NCBI GenBank assembly: GCA_963737575.1
Contig: CAVTTJ010000011.1
Span: 62,001 to 126,000 of the forward strand
Direction: 5' to 3'
Source: VRUE01 sp963737575
GTDB lineage: Bacteria; Actinomycetota; Thermoleophilia; Solirubrobacterales; 70-9
Length of the DNA stretch: 64,000 nt
Shown: positions 32,714-41,470 of the stretch, in pieces
Position numbering within the stretch: position 1 is the stretch's first letter
How the letters are laid out: every line of letters begins with the position of its first letter
Notes under the pieces: model-generated
The model's database searches: none
What the model was told of the DNA's origin: nothing
The model's input: the letters and a program-made list of their open reading frames with translations, nothing else
Program-made: the position numbers and the translations under genes

Positions 32714-34459
32714 TCAATGGATCGGCACCTCGATTTTTTCGGTGTACTCGGTGAAGGCGGAAACGCGAACGTCGATGTCGATTCCCCATTCGCCTGAGGA
32801 GTTGAAGAAGGCGCTGGGGATCGTGTAGTGGCCGGGGCCCGAGAGCTGCGGTTCCAGGGGCAGCGAGATTGACTTTTCGGGCAGCGATGCAGTCGCTTTC
32901 AGCTCTTTGGCCTTGGCGAACGGTGCTCCCGTCTTCGCGTCGAAGAGATACAGGTGGACCTCGTTGGCGCCGACCCGCGCCGGTTCGACCGTCATCTCCA
33001 GTTGGATCGGGCCGAACTGCGATTCCGCTGAGAACGGCCCCGACTGCGCGATGACCGGCGGCGCGTAGCTGGCGAGCGCGGCTGTTACGCCGAGCACGAC
33101 CACGAGCACCGCCACCTCCCCGCGTAGAGCGCGGCGCAGCAAGAGGCCTGCCCGTCCCGGGGACTCGCCCCCCGCGGCGATGCGGTTGAGGCGTGGCACC
33201 GAGCGGCGCCGGTTGTAGGCACCGAGCGGGATCAGGATCGCGACCAGCAGGACGAACTTGATCAGCACCGCTCGCCCATAGCCGGTTTCGGTGAGTGCGT
33301 CGAGGTGGCGAACGTAGACGTAGGCCTGAATCAGGCCGGTAATGAGGATCGCCCCGACCGAGATCAGAGCTACGCGTGAGAAGCGCGAGAGGTTGGCGGC
33401 GAGGAGGCGCCCGCGCTCAGCGGGGTCGAGCTCCCGGGTCGCCCGTGGCAGGACGAAGAGCAAAGTCGCCAGGCCACCGAGCCAGACGGCCATCGCGGAT
33501 ACGTGGATGACGTTGACCGGGAAGTTGAGGGCGACCGGGGACTGCGTGCTGCCGTGCCCGGAGAGAGCGGGGACGAGGACGACGTAGGCGAGCGGGGCGG
33601 CGAGTGCAACGAGCAGTAGTGGGTTAGGCCGACGCTCTGCCGGACGGCGCAAACACAGAGCGGCGAGGGCGCCGAAGGCGAGCCAGGCGAGGACGGCGAG
33701 CCCCCACACGGTCCCAAATTTGGTTTCCAGGGTCTCGTGGACGATCGTCCACTTCAGGGCCGAGAAGCCCGAGACTCCGGCAGCCTCCGCCCCCTCCATC
33801 ACGACGCCGGCCGCGGCGCTGAGCGCGCCGATCCCCGCGGCCAGGAACATGGTCACCCGCAGTTGCCGGCCGAAGCCGCGCGTCGCGCGCGACCACTCGC
33901 CATCGGCCCCGCCGAGCGCGGCGAGGGAGGGAAGCCAGGCCAGCAAGAGGAAGGCGAGGCCGCCCACCCCGAGCGCCGTCGCCGCGTATTGCAGTCCGCG
34001 GGCGAGGCCGAAGACGGTCTCGGTCACCGCGCCGCTGCCGGAGCCGGCGGTCAGTTCTGCCACCGTCTGGCTCGGCGCCTTGCCGAGCTTGCCGATCGAG
34101 AAAACAAAGCCGCTGGAGACGATGTGGCCGTCAGCGGAGATCACCCGGTAGGTGGCGGTGTAGCTGCCGTCGGGTAGGCCGGGCTTGAGGTGGACACCGA
34201 GGCGCGGGCCTTCGCCATTCGGGTGGAAGGCGTCGCCTTCGTCTACACGCGCTCCTTCGGCGTCGTAGACGCGGACAGCGCCGAAGTTGCCCTCGACCGG
34301 CTCGTCGAAGCGGAAGATAACCGCGGGCGGCTCCTTCTTCACCACCGCCCCGCGCTCCGGCACGGTGCCCTCCAACTGTGCGTGTGCGAGTGCGTTGGCG
34401 GGCGCCGCCAGGGCGAGGAGCAGAAGGGCCAACGGAACCGATCGGACCAGGCGTGCCAC
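32714..34459 (-). CDS. CopC-CopD fusion, copper resistance/uptake protein
   Basis: The product is 581 residues. A signal peptide ending NALAHA exposes the N-terminal His typical of CopC (HAQLEGTVPERGAVV), followed by the CopC beta-barrel (to about 125, with ISADGHIVSSGFVFSIG). Eight or so membrane segments of CopD follow (about 155-450), then an extra extracytoplasmic domain of about 110 residues. It binds and moves copper across the membrane. A GTG start directly abuts the stop of the upstream gene. Confidence 0.9.
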   Translation of the reverse strand: MARLVRSVPLALLLLALAAPANALAHAQLEGTVPERGAVVKKEPPAVIFRFDEPVEGNFGAVRVYDAEGARVDEGDAFHPNGEGPRLGVHLKPGLPDGSYTATYRVISADGHIVSSGFVFSIGKLGKAPSQTVAELTAGSGSGAVTETVFGLARGLQYAATALGVGGLAFLLLAWLPSLAALGGADGEWSRATRGFGRQLRVTMFLAAGIGALSAAAGVVMEGAEAAGVSGFSALKWTIVHETLETKFGTVWGLAVLAWLAFGALAALCLRRPAERRPNPLLLVALAAPLAYVVLVPALSGHGSTQSPVALNFPVNVIHVSAMAVWLGGLATLLFVLPRATRELDPAERGRLLAANLSRFSRVALISVGAILITGLIQAYVYVRHLDALTETGYGRAVLIKFVLLVAILIPLGAYNRRRSVPRLNRIAAGGESPGRAGLLLRRALRGEVAVLVVVLGVTAALASYAPPVIAQSGPFSAESQFGPIQLEMTVEPARVGANEVHLYLFDAKTGAPFAKAKELKATASLPEKSISLPLEPQLSGPGHYTIPSAFFNSSGEWGIDIDVRVSAFTEYTEKIEVPIH

Positions 34460-35140
34460 CTACCAGGCCTCCTTGGACGCCTCGTCCTCGGGCCCGGCGT
34501 CTGAGTCTCGCCGCCGGCGTGCGAATAGCGCTATGGCGCCGGCCACCACCAAAACGGCGATCCCGCCGATGATGAATGGAAGCTTTGAGAGGCTGGGGAT
34601 GCCTGCCCAATAGAGGGTGCCGTGGATCGCCCCTTTGCGGCCGTCTATGCGCAGCGGGATTTCGTAGTCGTAGACCTTCGTCCTGCGGCTCTGATCGGTC
34701 ACCTGGGGAGGGACTGCGGTCGACCCGTAGTGCATCCGGTGGTCGTGCCAGACCAGGGTTCCTTCCTTGCCTTCCGTCCTCCACCTAGGAGGAGCGTTGG
34801 GGTCGGCGATCGGCGGGACTTCCGTGGTCGGATAGCGCGTCTCGTTCAGGTAGTAGGCGGGCGAGCGTTCGTTGAGCTGCACCGTGCCGTCTTTGAGCAC
34901 GCGGCCGTAGGGCTCGCCTTCGTAGCCGTAGACGACGACTTCGTGGCCCTGCTTGTCGCGCAGTTCGATGTAGGCGTCGTAGGAGAGGACCCTGAAGTGG
35001 ACGCCTGGAACGCTCGGGGTCACCCGCTCGATAACCGAGCGGTAGTCAGGGTTACCTCCTGCGTGCCCTAGGGCTGAAGGGGCAGATATGAGGACGAGCA
35101 AAGCGGTGATGGCGGCAAGTGCCGCCCAGTGCCTTCGCAC
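34460..35140 (-). CDS. Conserved membrane-anchored protein of actinobacterial copper clusters
   Basis: The product is 226 residues from GTG 35140, chosen because AAGGA lies seven bases upstream; the frame stays open to a GTG at 35164. A signal peptide is followed by a domain of about 150 residues (SVIERVTPSVPGVHFRVLSY, later GTLVWHDHRMHYG) and one C-terminal membrane segment with RRRR. The His-rich WHDHRMHYG could bind metal (inference). Function is not known. It is found beside copC/copD genes in related genomes, as I recall it. Confidence 0.75.
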   Translation of the reverse strand: MRRHWAALAAITALLVLISAPSALGHAGGNPDYRSVIERVTPSVPGVHFRVLSYDAYIELRDKQGHEVVVYGYEGEPYGRVLKDGTVQLNERSPAYYLNETRYPTTEVPPIADPNAPPRWRTEGKEGTLVWHDHRMHYGSTAVPPQVTDQSRRTKVYDYEIPLRIDGRKGAIHGTLYWAGIPSLSKLPFIIGGIAVLVVAGAIALFARRRRDSDAGPEDEASKEAW

Positions 35141-35196
35141 GGGTATGTCCTTTCGGTCGCACACGAGGCGACCGAAGGGACTTCAGGCCGCTCGCG

Positions 35197-35526
35197 CTAG
35201 ATCTGGGGGAGCGAGCAGAGCGGCGGCGGACGCTTGGCCAGTGACAATGCGATCAAGTGCCTTCCCCGCGGTCGCCAAGTCGTGGGGATGCCAGGGGCCA
35301 AGGGCGGCGCAACGGCCGAGCGCCGCGGCTTGCGAGTCGGCTTGGCGGCGAGCTTGGCGATCAGCTCCTCGCCGAGGTAGAACCCGCCGAAGAGCGGAAC
35401 TGAGATCAGAAGGGCTGGCGCCAGGAAAAGCAGAACATCGGTCGAGCCTGTGACCGCCAGAGCAAACACCCAACAGAGGGTCAGCGCCAGCGCCCGCCTC
35501 TCGGTGAACCCACCAACCAATTTCAT
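35197..35526 (-). CDS. Small conserved membrane protein
   Basis: The product is 109 residues. Two hydrophobic segments (about 12-30 and 32-50) end in FGGFYLGEELIAKLAA. A Pro/Arg-rich tail with RGRHLIALSLAKRPPPL follows. Short proteins of this pattern recur in actinobacterial copper/Lgt neighbourhoods. No known function. It lies 39 bases after lgt and 56 bases before the next gene, in the same direction. Confidence 0.65.
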   Translation of the reverse strand: MKLVGGFTERRALALTLCWVFALAVTGSTDVLLFLAPALLISVPLFGGFYLGEELIAKLAAKPTRKPRRSAVAPPLAPGIPTTWRPRGRHLIALSLAKRPPPLCSLPQI

Positions 35527-35565
35527 TGCGAACCGAATGGTAGTCCAATGGAGGCGACCGGTCGT

Positions 35566-36603
35566 CTACCTGCCGCCCCGGGGTCCTTCCTGAGATTGAT
35601 CTACGGCTAGGTTCTGCTTCCTTCCGTCGGCTCCAGAAGACATCCAGGCCAAGCCCCTTCGCAGGGCAACGGTGAAGGTGGGAGGCGCCCCGCTGGCTGA
35701 TGTCGACCGGGCACCCTGTCCGCACCCCGCCAGCGCCAGAGTCGCCCCGCCGACCGCCAGCAGAGTCTTGATCCGGCGACTGGGCAGTGACCGTCTCCTT
35801 GGAATTACTCCTCGCTGGGTTGCCAGGAACCAGATCGCACCGCCCAGTGTCAACACGCAGGCGACGTAGAAATTGAGGCGCAGGCCAAGGATGTAATGGG
35901 CCGGGTCAACCCGGATCGACTCCTCGAAGATTCGAAAGGCCGAATAGCCCGTCACATACAGCGCGAAGAGGCCGGGCGCTCGAATCCGGCGGTGGCGACC
36001 GAGCCAGACCAGGAATGCTGCGAGGGCAAGGTTCCAGATCAGCTCGTAGAGGAAGGTCGGGTGGAAGGTGGCGAACGCCTCATAGCCTGCAGGGCGGTGC
36101 CCCGGTGAAATCTGCAACGCCCAAGGCAGATTGCTCGGGCCGCCGAAGAGCTCCTGGTTGAAGTAGTTCCCGATCCGACCGATTGCCTGGCCGACCAGAA
36201 GTGCCGGTGCTGCAGCGTCCATGAACGGAGCCGCTGAGACGGCGGCCCGGTGCAGGCGCCAGAGTCCGACGAGGGTTCCCGCAGCTATCCCACCCCAGAT
36301 GCCCAGTCCTCCATCCCAGACGGCAATCGGACCCCACCAGTGGGGCGGTACGAGATTGGCGCTCGTCAGGTCGAAGTAGAGCCGCCCGCCGATCAGCCCG
36401 GCCGGGAAGGCCCACTTTGCAACGTCGTACACAAGCTCCCTGGATCCACCTTGCGCCTCCCAGCGGTGGATCACGATGAGCACCGCAACGAGCAGGCCGA
36501 CGACGTACATCAACCCATAGACGTGGACTTCGACCGGCCCGATCTGAAAGCCGCTCGAGTGGGGGCTGGGGATCGACGCGATCACCGTAGGGGAGGGTTG
36601 CAC
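35566..36603 (-). CDS. lgt: Prolipoprotein diacylglyceryl transferase with lipobox-containing C-terminal extension
   Basis: The product is 345 residues. It transfers diacylglycerol to the lipobox Cys of prelipoproteins at the outer face of the membrane. Evidence: IHVYGLMYVVGLLVA-like start (VHVYGLMYVVGLLVA), VWDGGLGIWGGIAAG and the signature GRIGNYFNQELFG. Normal Lgt sequence ends near FLATQRGV (about residue 268). The remaining 77 residues look like a lipoprotein start: basic, then LLAVGGATLALAGCGQG with an LAGC lipobox, then an S/T-rich stretch. An AAGGAG stands just before that segment on the coding strand, so it may be an in-frame remnant of a separate lipoprotein gene. It heads the copper cluster. 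Confidence 0.88.
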   Translation of the reverse strand: MQPSPTVIASIPSPHSSGFQIGPVEVHVYGLMYVVGLLVAVLIVIHRWEAQGGSRELVYDVAKWAFPAGLIGGRLYFDLTSANLVPPHWWGPIAVWDGGLGIWGGIAAGTLVGLWRLHRAAVSAAPFMDAAAPALLVGQAIGRIGNYFNQELFGGPSNLPWALQISPGHRPAGYEAFATFHPTFLYELIWNLALAAFLVWLGRHRRIRAPGLFALYVTGYSAFRIFEESIRVDPAHYILGLRLNFYVACVLTLGGAIWFLATQRGVIPRRRSLPSRRIKTLLAVGGATLALAGCGQGARSTSASGAPPTFTVALRRGLAWMSSGADGRKQNLAVDQSQEGPRGGR

Positions 36604-36666
36604 AGCCTCTCAAGGGACAGGGCATGGGCGGTGCGTGGCGCGACCATGCGACTCCTGCCTATAAGG

Positions 36667-36861
36667 CGTGAGGATTCAGTACCTGTGAGAGGTAGGGAAC
36701 CTGCCGCGGATGGAATCCTCACGGCGTCGAGGGGTGGCCGGGGGCCCTCGGGACACAAACACGCGACCCCGGTGAGGCGCAATGACCCTCCCTGAGGTTT
36801 CGGGTTCCCTCTCCGATGGCACCGGGACCCCGCTGTCTAGAGCGAGATCCGCGGTGTCCAG
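36667..36861. repeat. Diverged copy of the tRNA-Ser downstream region (left copy)
   Basis: Roughly 200 bases align by eye with 42242-42514 at about 70 per cent, in the same orientation. Shared blocks include CGTGAGGATT, TAGGGAACCTGC or CAGGGAACCTGC, GGGACACA, ACGCGA, ATGACCC and AGCGAGATCCG. It adjoins a decayed tRNA-Ser copy. No gene is supported in it. Confidence 0.6.
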
Positions 36862-36952
36862 CGGAGGGGGTGGGAGTCGAACCCACGAGACGCCCATAGA
36901 GCGCCCAACGGATTGCAAGGTCGGGCCCCTGCTTAACCCCTCGCACCCCACC
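36862..36952 (-). pseudogene. Decayed tRNA-Ser copy
   Basis: It aligns along its whole length with the intact tRNA-Ser(UGA) at 42515-42603. The T-arm GTGGGTTCGACTCCCAC is intact and the acceptor stem has one mismatch (T-T). The anticodon stem no longer pairs, and the anticodon position reads TGC in place of TGA. It is probably not functional. Confidence 0.65.
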
Positions 36953-36990
36953 CACCTTGGCACTCGACACTCCGCAACTACCATTCGACG

Positions 36991-38682
36991 ATGCTTGGGA
37001 GCCGAGGAGGCATGCTGGCCGGGGTCGCCCTATTTGTGGCGACGTTCGGTGCGCACGGGTCGGCATCTTCGCCCGGCGCAGCTGCGGCTCCTCGCTGCCG
37101 CGGGCGGAAGGCGACGATCGTAGGGACCAATGGGTCGGATGTGCTGCGGGGGACGCCCGGCCGCGACGTGTTCTGGGGCGGCCCGGGAAACGACGTGATC
37201 TACGGCGCCCTCGGCAACGACCTGATTTGTGGCGGTGCGGGGGACGACCTCGTCCACGGCGGGCGAGGCAACGACATCATCGATGGTGGGCCTGGGGCCG
37301 ATCGGTTGTTCGGCGACCTTGGCGACGACAAGTTGCAGGGTGGTCCTGGTGACCACGACGAAGTGAGCGGCGGCCTCGGCATCGACACCGTCAGCGGCGG
37401 CCCGGGAAACGAAGACCTCGTCCGCGGTGATTACGGATATGACCGCATGGATGGAGGGCCGGGCAAGGGGGACACCGCCTCCTACGCCACCGCGGTCGGA
37501 GGTGAGGGCCGGGAACGGGGGGTCTGGGCTTCGCTCTCAGCGCACAGGGCCTACGGCGACGGACACGACCGCCTCTACCGCTTCGAGAGCCTGGAGGGCT
37601 CGGCCTTTGCCGACACCCTGATCGGCGACCAGGGATCGAATCTGATCGACGGCGGGCCGGACAACGACCACATCCTCGGCGGCGGCGGACACGACACGCT
37701 CAAAGGGGGTCAGGGAACCGACGCCTGCAGGGGAGGCCCGACTCATAACTCCTGCGGTCCCGAAAAGCCCCTCAACGCCTCAGGCTATGTTCGGGTCGAC
37801 CCCTCCGCTGTCGGCGGTGGCGGTCTCCAGGTCACGGGCGGCCCCGGCCCCGAGGACATGACAATCGCCTACGACGAAGCGAGCCAGACCTTCGAGGTCG
37901 GCGCCGCAAAGGGTCTCGCGGCCGGCGAAGGCTGCGTCCATCCGCCCGGAACGGTGACGCAGGTGAGCTGCCATGTGGAAGGGCCTGCGAGGTGGCTGAT
38001 GGCCGACATGGGCCCCGGCAACGACAAGCTGCGGGTGGATGGCTCGCTGCGCGCCGTCGATTTCGTCCGCCTCGCCGGAGGGCAGGGCAATGATGAGATC
38101 CACGGCGGCTCCGAGGACGACCTGATCGAGTCCGGCCCGGGCGCCGATCGCATCTACGGTGGCGCCGGAGACGACGGTCTGATCGGCAACCTGCCGGGAC
38201 CAACCTACCTCTATGGCGGGCCCGGCGGCGACCTGCTGGCGGCGGGCGGCGGTTGCGCCGGCGGTGCCCTGGTCGGCGGGCCGGGCCAGGACGACGCATC
38301 CTTTGCGGAGACACAGGCTCATCCCGGCACGCTCTACATCTCCCTCGCCGCCGGCTGGGCCTGGATCGATGCGATCAAGGGCTGCCACAGAGTCCGCCTC
38401 GACCGCACCGACCAGGACATCGAGGGCTCGTTCGACAACGATGTCTTGATTGGCGATTCGGGGCCGAACCTCCTGCTCGGCCAGCCCGGTGTGGACAGCT
38501 TTTACGGCCGCGGGGGCGAAGACACCATCGTTGCCGCTGACGGGGTCAAGGACTCCTCCATCCAGTGCGGGCGCACGCGTCACCCAGAAGGCATCGCGGT
38601 AATCGACTCGATCGACCCGGCTCCCCTCTACTGCAAGCGGGTGATCTACCAGCGGCCCATCGCCGGCCTGCACAAGAAGTAG
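36991..38682 (+). CDS. RTX calcium-binding secreted protein
   Basis: The product is 563 residues from ATG 36991; ATG 37012 is an alternative but its GAGGAGG is too close. A signal peptide precedes CRGRKATIVGTNGSDVLRG, then about nine RTX nonapeptides (GGPGNDVIYGALGNDLICGG). A linker with FESLEGSAFADTLIGDQG and a Cys-containing domain (GLQVTGGPGPEDMTIAY) follow, then a second RTX block and a terminal IDSIDPAPLYCKR. This is the same layout as 5271-7163 and 39713-41470. It is convergent with tatA. Calcium-stabilised exported protein of unknown role. Confidence 0.85.
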   Translation: MLGSRGGMLAGVALFVATFGAHGSASSPGAAAAPRCRGRKATIVGTNGSDVLRGTPGRDVFWGGPGNDVIYGALGNDLICGGAGDDLVHGGRGNDIIDGGPGADRLFGDLGDDKLQGGPGDHDEVSGGLGIDTVSGGPGNEDLVRGDYGYDRMDGGPGKGDTASYATAVGGEGRERGVWASLSAHRAYGDGHDRLYRFESLEGSAFADTLIGDQGSNLIDGGPDNDHILGGGGHDTLKGGQGTDACRGGPTHNSCGPEKPLNASGYVRVDPSAVGGGGLQVTGGPGPEDMTIAYDEASQTFEVGAAKGLAAGEGCVHPPGTVTQVSCHVEGPARWLMADMGPGNDKLRVDGSLRAVDFVRLAGGQGNDEIHGGSEDDLIESGPGADRIYGGAGDDGLIGNLPGPTYLYGGPGGDLLAAGGGCAGGALVGGPGQDDASFAETQAHPGTLYISLAAGWAWIDAIKGCHRVRLDRTDQDIEGSFDNDVLIGDSGPNLLLGQPGVDSFYGRGGEDTIVAADGVKDSSIQCGRTRHPEGIAVIDSIDPAPLYCKRVIYQRPIAGLHKK

Positions 38683-38831
38683 GCGGGTGGTTGGTCGTCG
38701 GCTGGTCGACCTCCAGGCAGCCCTCCACCTCGGGTCTCTCAGTGATGATGCCGGTGTTCGCGTTCCTTTTCGCGCTGTTCGGTTCCATATCCGCGCCGAT
38801 CAGGCCGACGAGGGCGAGATAGCCGAGATGT

Positions 38832-39047
38832 TCAGGGTTTGCTATCAGAGTCAGACGGGGTGCCTGCCTGTCTGGCCGGAGGCTTGGAGCTGCGCGTCTC
38901 CTGCTCGCCGGAAAAGGAGTCCCTGAACTCGCGGATTCCAGCTCCCAGCGAGCGCCCGATCGAGGGCAGTCGCTTGGGTCCAAACACCAGCAGCGCCACC
39001 ACGAGGATGAAGAGAAGGTGGACGGGGTTCTCGAGGCCGGTCAGCAT
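38832..39047 (-). CDS. tatA: Twin-arginine translocase subunit TatA
   Basis: The product is 71 residues from ATG 39047 with TGGAGG upstream; the longer frame upstream reads through the RTX gene and is not used. One membrane helix (HLLFILVVALLVFG), then FGPKRLPSIGRSLGAGIREF as the amphipathic helix, then a charged tail. It forms the pore of the Tat pathway. It lies 20 bases after an RTX gene on the same strand. No tatC is in the window, so this is an orphan tatA. Confidence 0.92.
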   Translation of the reverse strand: MLTGLENPVHLLFILVVALLVFGPKRLPSIGRSLGAGIREFRDSFSGEQETRSSKPPARQAGTPSDSDSKP

Positions 39048-39067
39048 CGCCTCCAGGCTAGCGCCGT

Positions 39068-39673
39068 TCAGGGAATTTCCCTGGCGATCTCGCAGGACGT
39101 GGCTATGTCCTGGCCGGGGCCGCCGACGCAGGTGTCTTTGCCGGGGCCGCCGCTCAGGTTGTCGTTGCCGGGGCCGCCGGAGAGCCAGTCGTTGCCACGG
39201 CGACCGACCAAGGTGTCGTTGTCTGGGCCACCGATCAATTTGTCGTTCCCCCTGCCGCCGACGAGCGTGTCGTCGCCGGGGCCGCCCGTCAGGGTCACCT
39301 GCGCCGGAACCGTGCGGCCGATGATCACCGAATCGTTTCCGGCGCCCCCGTTGAACCAAAAGCCATTGATCGCAGCTGCTTCACAGCTCAGCTCGTTCGG
39401 ATTGCCGGGCGGGTTGGCGCAGACCTTGCCGCCCGCTTCCAGCGGCGAAGAGGACTCGATCACGTAGGTTCGGCCGTCGGCGCTCAGGGTGATCTGGATT
39501 TGGTTCGACCCGGCTCCACCCGCGAGAACTACATTGAAGCGGCCGGCGCTTGTGCTGGCGCGGACGGCGGCCTTCAACGGGCGCGGCGCCTCCCACGCTC
39601 CAGCCAAGACCGAGGTATGGGCGAAGACGCCGAGGGCCAAGAAAAGGCTCAGTTGCTTGGGCAGAGATGGCAT
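39068..39673 (-). CDS. Short RTX calcium-binding secreted protein
   Basis: The product is 201 residues from ATG 39673, with GGAG eight bases upstream; an outer ATG at 39712 lacks one. A signal peptide ends near SVLAGAWEA. The N-terminal domain (about 30-100) has VLAGGAGSNQIQITLSADG and a Cys pair, then about six RTX nonapeptides (GGPGDDTLVGGRGNDKLIGG) and a final Cys pair. It corresponds to the second lobe of the larger RTX proteins. It follows the larger RTX gene after 39 bases and precedes tatA. Confidence 0.82.
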   Translation of the reverse strand: MPSLPKQLSLFLALGVFAHTSVLAGAWEAPRPLKAAVRASTSAGRFNVVLAGGAGSNQIQITLSADGRTYVIESSSPLEAGGKVCANPPGNPNELSCEAAAINGFWFNGGAGNDSVIIGRTVPAQVTLTGGPGDDTLVGGRGNDKLIGGPDNDTLVGRRGNDWLSGGPGNDNLSGGPGKDTCVGGPGQDIATSCEIAREIP

Positions 39674-39712
39674 CGCTTCGCTCCAGCCTCGGGGTGGCTG
39701 GTTCCGAAACAT

Positions 39713-41470
39713 CTAGCGCCGGGCGATGATGCGGTGCAAGACGGCCAGCTCGCGACGAGCGTGGCGCTTGCGGCGGTAGCGAGGGCCGGTGCCGGTGTAC
39801 TCGCAGTTGGTGATTTCGTTGCTGCCGCTGCCGCCGACGCAACTGTCGAAGCCGCCTCTGCCGTCGAGGCGATCGTTGCCGCCACGGCCCAGCAGTGTGT
39901 TCGGCCCTTCGTCCCCGGCGAGAATGTCGGGGCCCGGAGACCCCTCGATCTTCTCGACGCTGGCTTCGATGTGCCCCGCGTTGCAGCTGCTGACGTCGGG
40001 ATCCAGCACCGGGCCGGCGATCGTCGCTTGAACGTAGGTGCCTCCGTTCCGAACCCGAGCGAAGGAGGCGCTGTCGTCGCCGCCCGGGCCGCCATCAAAG
40101 AGATCCCCGTCGCAAGGTTGGCCACCGATCAGCAGGTCGTCGCCAGGACCGCCAAACATGCGCGAGGCCCCGCTGTCCTTCCGAGGGTGAAAGATGTTCA
40201 CCCCGTAGAGGACATCGTCCCCACCTCCCCCTTCGAGTGTGTCGGGCGCGTGATCGTCGCCAGCGTAGATCGTGTCGCCCCCTTCCCCACCGCGCAGGGT
40301 GTCGGAGCCGGCGCCACCATCGATCGTCGCGGAGACACTGGCCGGAACGCTGGGGTCGACGGTGAAGCTATCGTCGCCGCCCCCGAGTGAAGCCTGGATG
40401 GAGGAAATAGGCCCCTGGCAGGAAACAGAGTTCGATCCCGCGTCGCGTGAGCAACTGCCCGCATCGGGATCGCCGAGCACAATCGGATTGGTGCCCGGGC
40501 CCCCCTGCACCGTGTAGGTGCTACCGGCGAAGCTCACGGAGGCGGCGTCAACGCCATTGCTGCCGGTGACAATCAGGCTGGTCGCTCCGTCGATGCTCCG
40601 GTAGAGCTCAATGGCCGTGCCGGTGGTTCCGTTCAAGGCGCCGCAGGACGTTTCGGTGGAGAACCCTGCGCAGCTATCGCTGCCTGGCCCGCCAAAGGCT
40701 TCGTCGCCCGGGCCAGCGGCAAGAAGGTGGTCGTTCCCAGGTCCGCCGTCGAGGCGGTTGGGGAAAGCTGCCGAGCCGATCAGCGTGTCATCTCCCGAGC
40801 CACCGATCGCGTCCTCGATTCCAGTCAGCAGCTCGCTCTCCGCGCCGTCCACCGTGCCTGCTTCCAAGTTGATCGTGACCGCGCCGCCAGTGCCGGCGTA
40901 GGAGGCTATGTCGTGGGCGCCGGGGCCGCCATCTATCGAGTCGTTGCCGGGCCCGCCCGCGAGGACGTCGAAGTCACCCTCTCCCCCTGAGAGGTGGTCA
41001 TCGCCTGGTCCTGCAAAGAGTTGATCATGGTCGCCGACGCCGCCATTCAGTTCGTCGTTCCCTGTTGACCCGATGAGCCTGTCTTCGCCGGCCCCGCCGT
41101 CAAGCGAATCGGATCCGCGTTCGCCATAGAGCGTGTCATTACCGCCTTCACCGAGGAGATTGTCGTCGCCGCGTCCGCCATAGATCGTGTCGTCGCCTTC
41201 GCCGCCGCAGATCACATCGTTGCCGCCCATCCCGTGGATGGTGTTGTCTCCCGGACCGGCGACGATCACGTCGGGTGCCTTGGTGCCGTGGATTTCCGGC
41301 CCATTGGAAACGATCGTCGCGGGCTTTTCGCCGCAGCTCGGCCCCGCCTCTGCGCCCACGGGGAACGTCGCAGCAAGGCCAAGGCAGAGGCCCACCAGAA
41401 CTCCCCCAGCCAGCCGCTGCGCGGCCCCCGGCCTGCCAACCAGCGCGTGAATTCGGTTGAGGGTACCCAT
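39713..41470 (-). CDS. RTX calcium-binding secreted protein (first gene of RTX-RTX-tatA operon)
   Basis: The product is 585 residues. A signal peptide (about 14-42) precedes CGEKPATIVSNGPEIHG, about twelve RTX nonapeptides (GGRGDDNLLGEGGNDTLYG), the linker IASYAGTGGAVTINLEAG with a FEDAIG-like segment, a Cys domain, and a second RTX block ending YTGTGPRYRRKRHARRELAVLHR. The basic end replaces the D-P-x-P-x-C end of its paralogues. No secretion partner is nearby apart from tatA; its signal lacks a twin-arginine, so Sec export is likely. Confidence 0.85.
   Translation of the reverse strand: MGTLNRIHALVGRPGAAQRLAGGVLVGLCLGLAATFPVGAEAGPSCGEKPATIVSNGPEIHGTKAPDVIVAGPGDNTIHGMGGNDVICGGEGDDTIYGGRGDDNLLGEGGNDTLYGERGSDSLDGGAGEDRLIGSTGNDELNGGVGDHDQLFAGPGDDHLSGGEGDFDVLAGGPGNDSIDGGPGAHDIASYAGTGGAVTINLEAGTVDGAESELLTGIEDAIGGSGDDTLIGSAAFPNRLDGGPGNDHLLAAGPGDEAFGGPGSDSCAGFSTETSCGALNGTTGTAIELYRSIDGATSLIVTGSNGVDAASVSFAGSTYTVQGGPGTNPIVLGDPDAGSCSRDAGSNSVSCQGPISSIQASLGGGDDSFTVDPSVPASVSATIDGGAGSDTLRGGEGGDTIYAGDDHAPDTLEGGGGDDVLYGVNIFHPRKDSGASRMFGGPGDDLLIGGQPCDGDLFDGGPGGDDSASFARVRNGGTYVQATIAGPVLDPDVSSCNAGHIEASVEKIEGSPGPDILAGDEGPNTLLGRGGNDRLDGRGGFDSCVGGSGSNEITNCEYTGTGPRYRRKRHARRELAVLHRIIARR

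Noticed and set aside
36862..36952. A functional tRNA-Ala(UGC) from the anticodon of the left copy
   Set aside because: The anticodon stem does not pair and the long variable arm and overall sequence are those of a serine tRNA.
5271..41470. RTX genes as a type I-secreted toxin system
   Set aside because: No HlyB/HlyD/TolC genes, no acyltransferase, and the proteins have N-terminal signal peptides.
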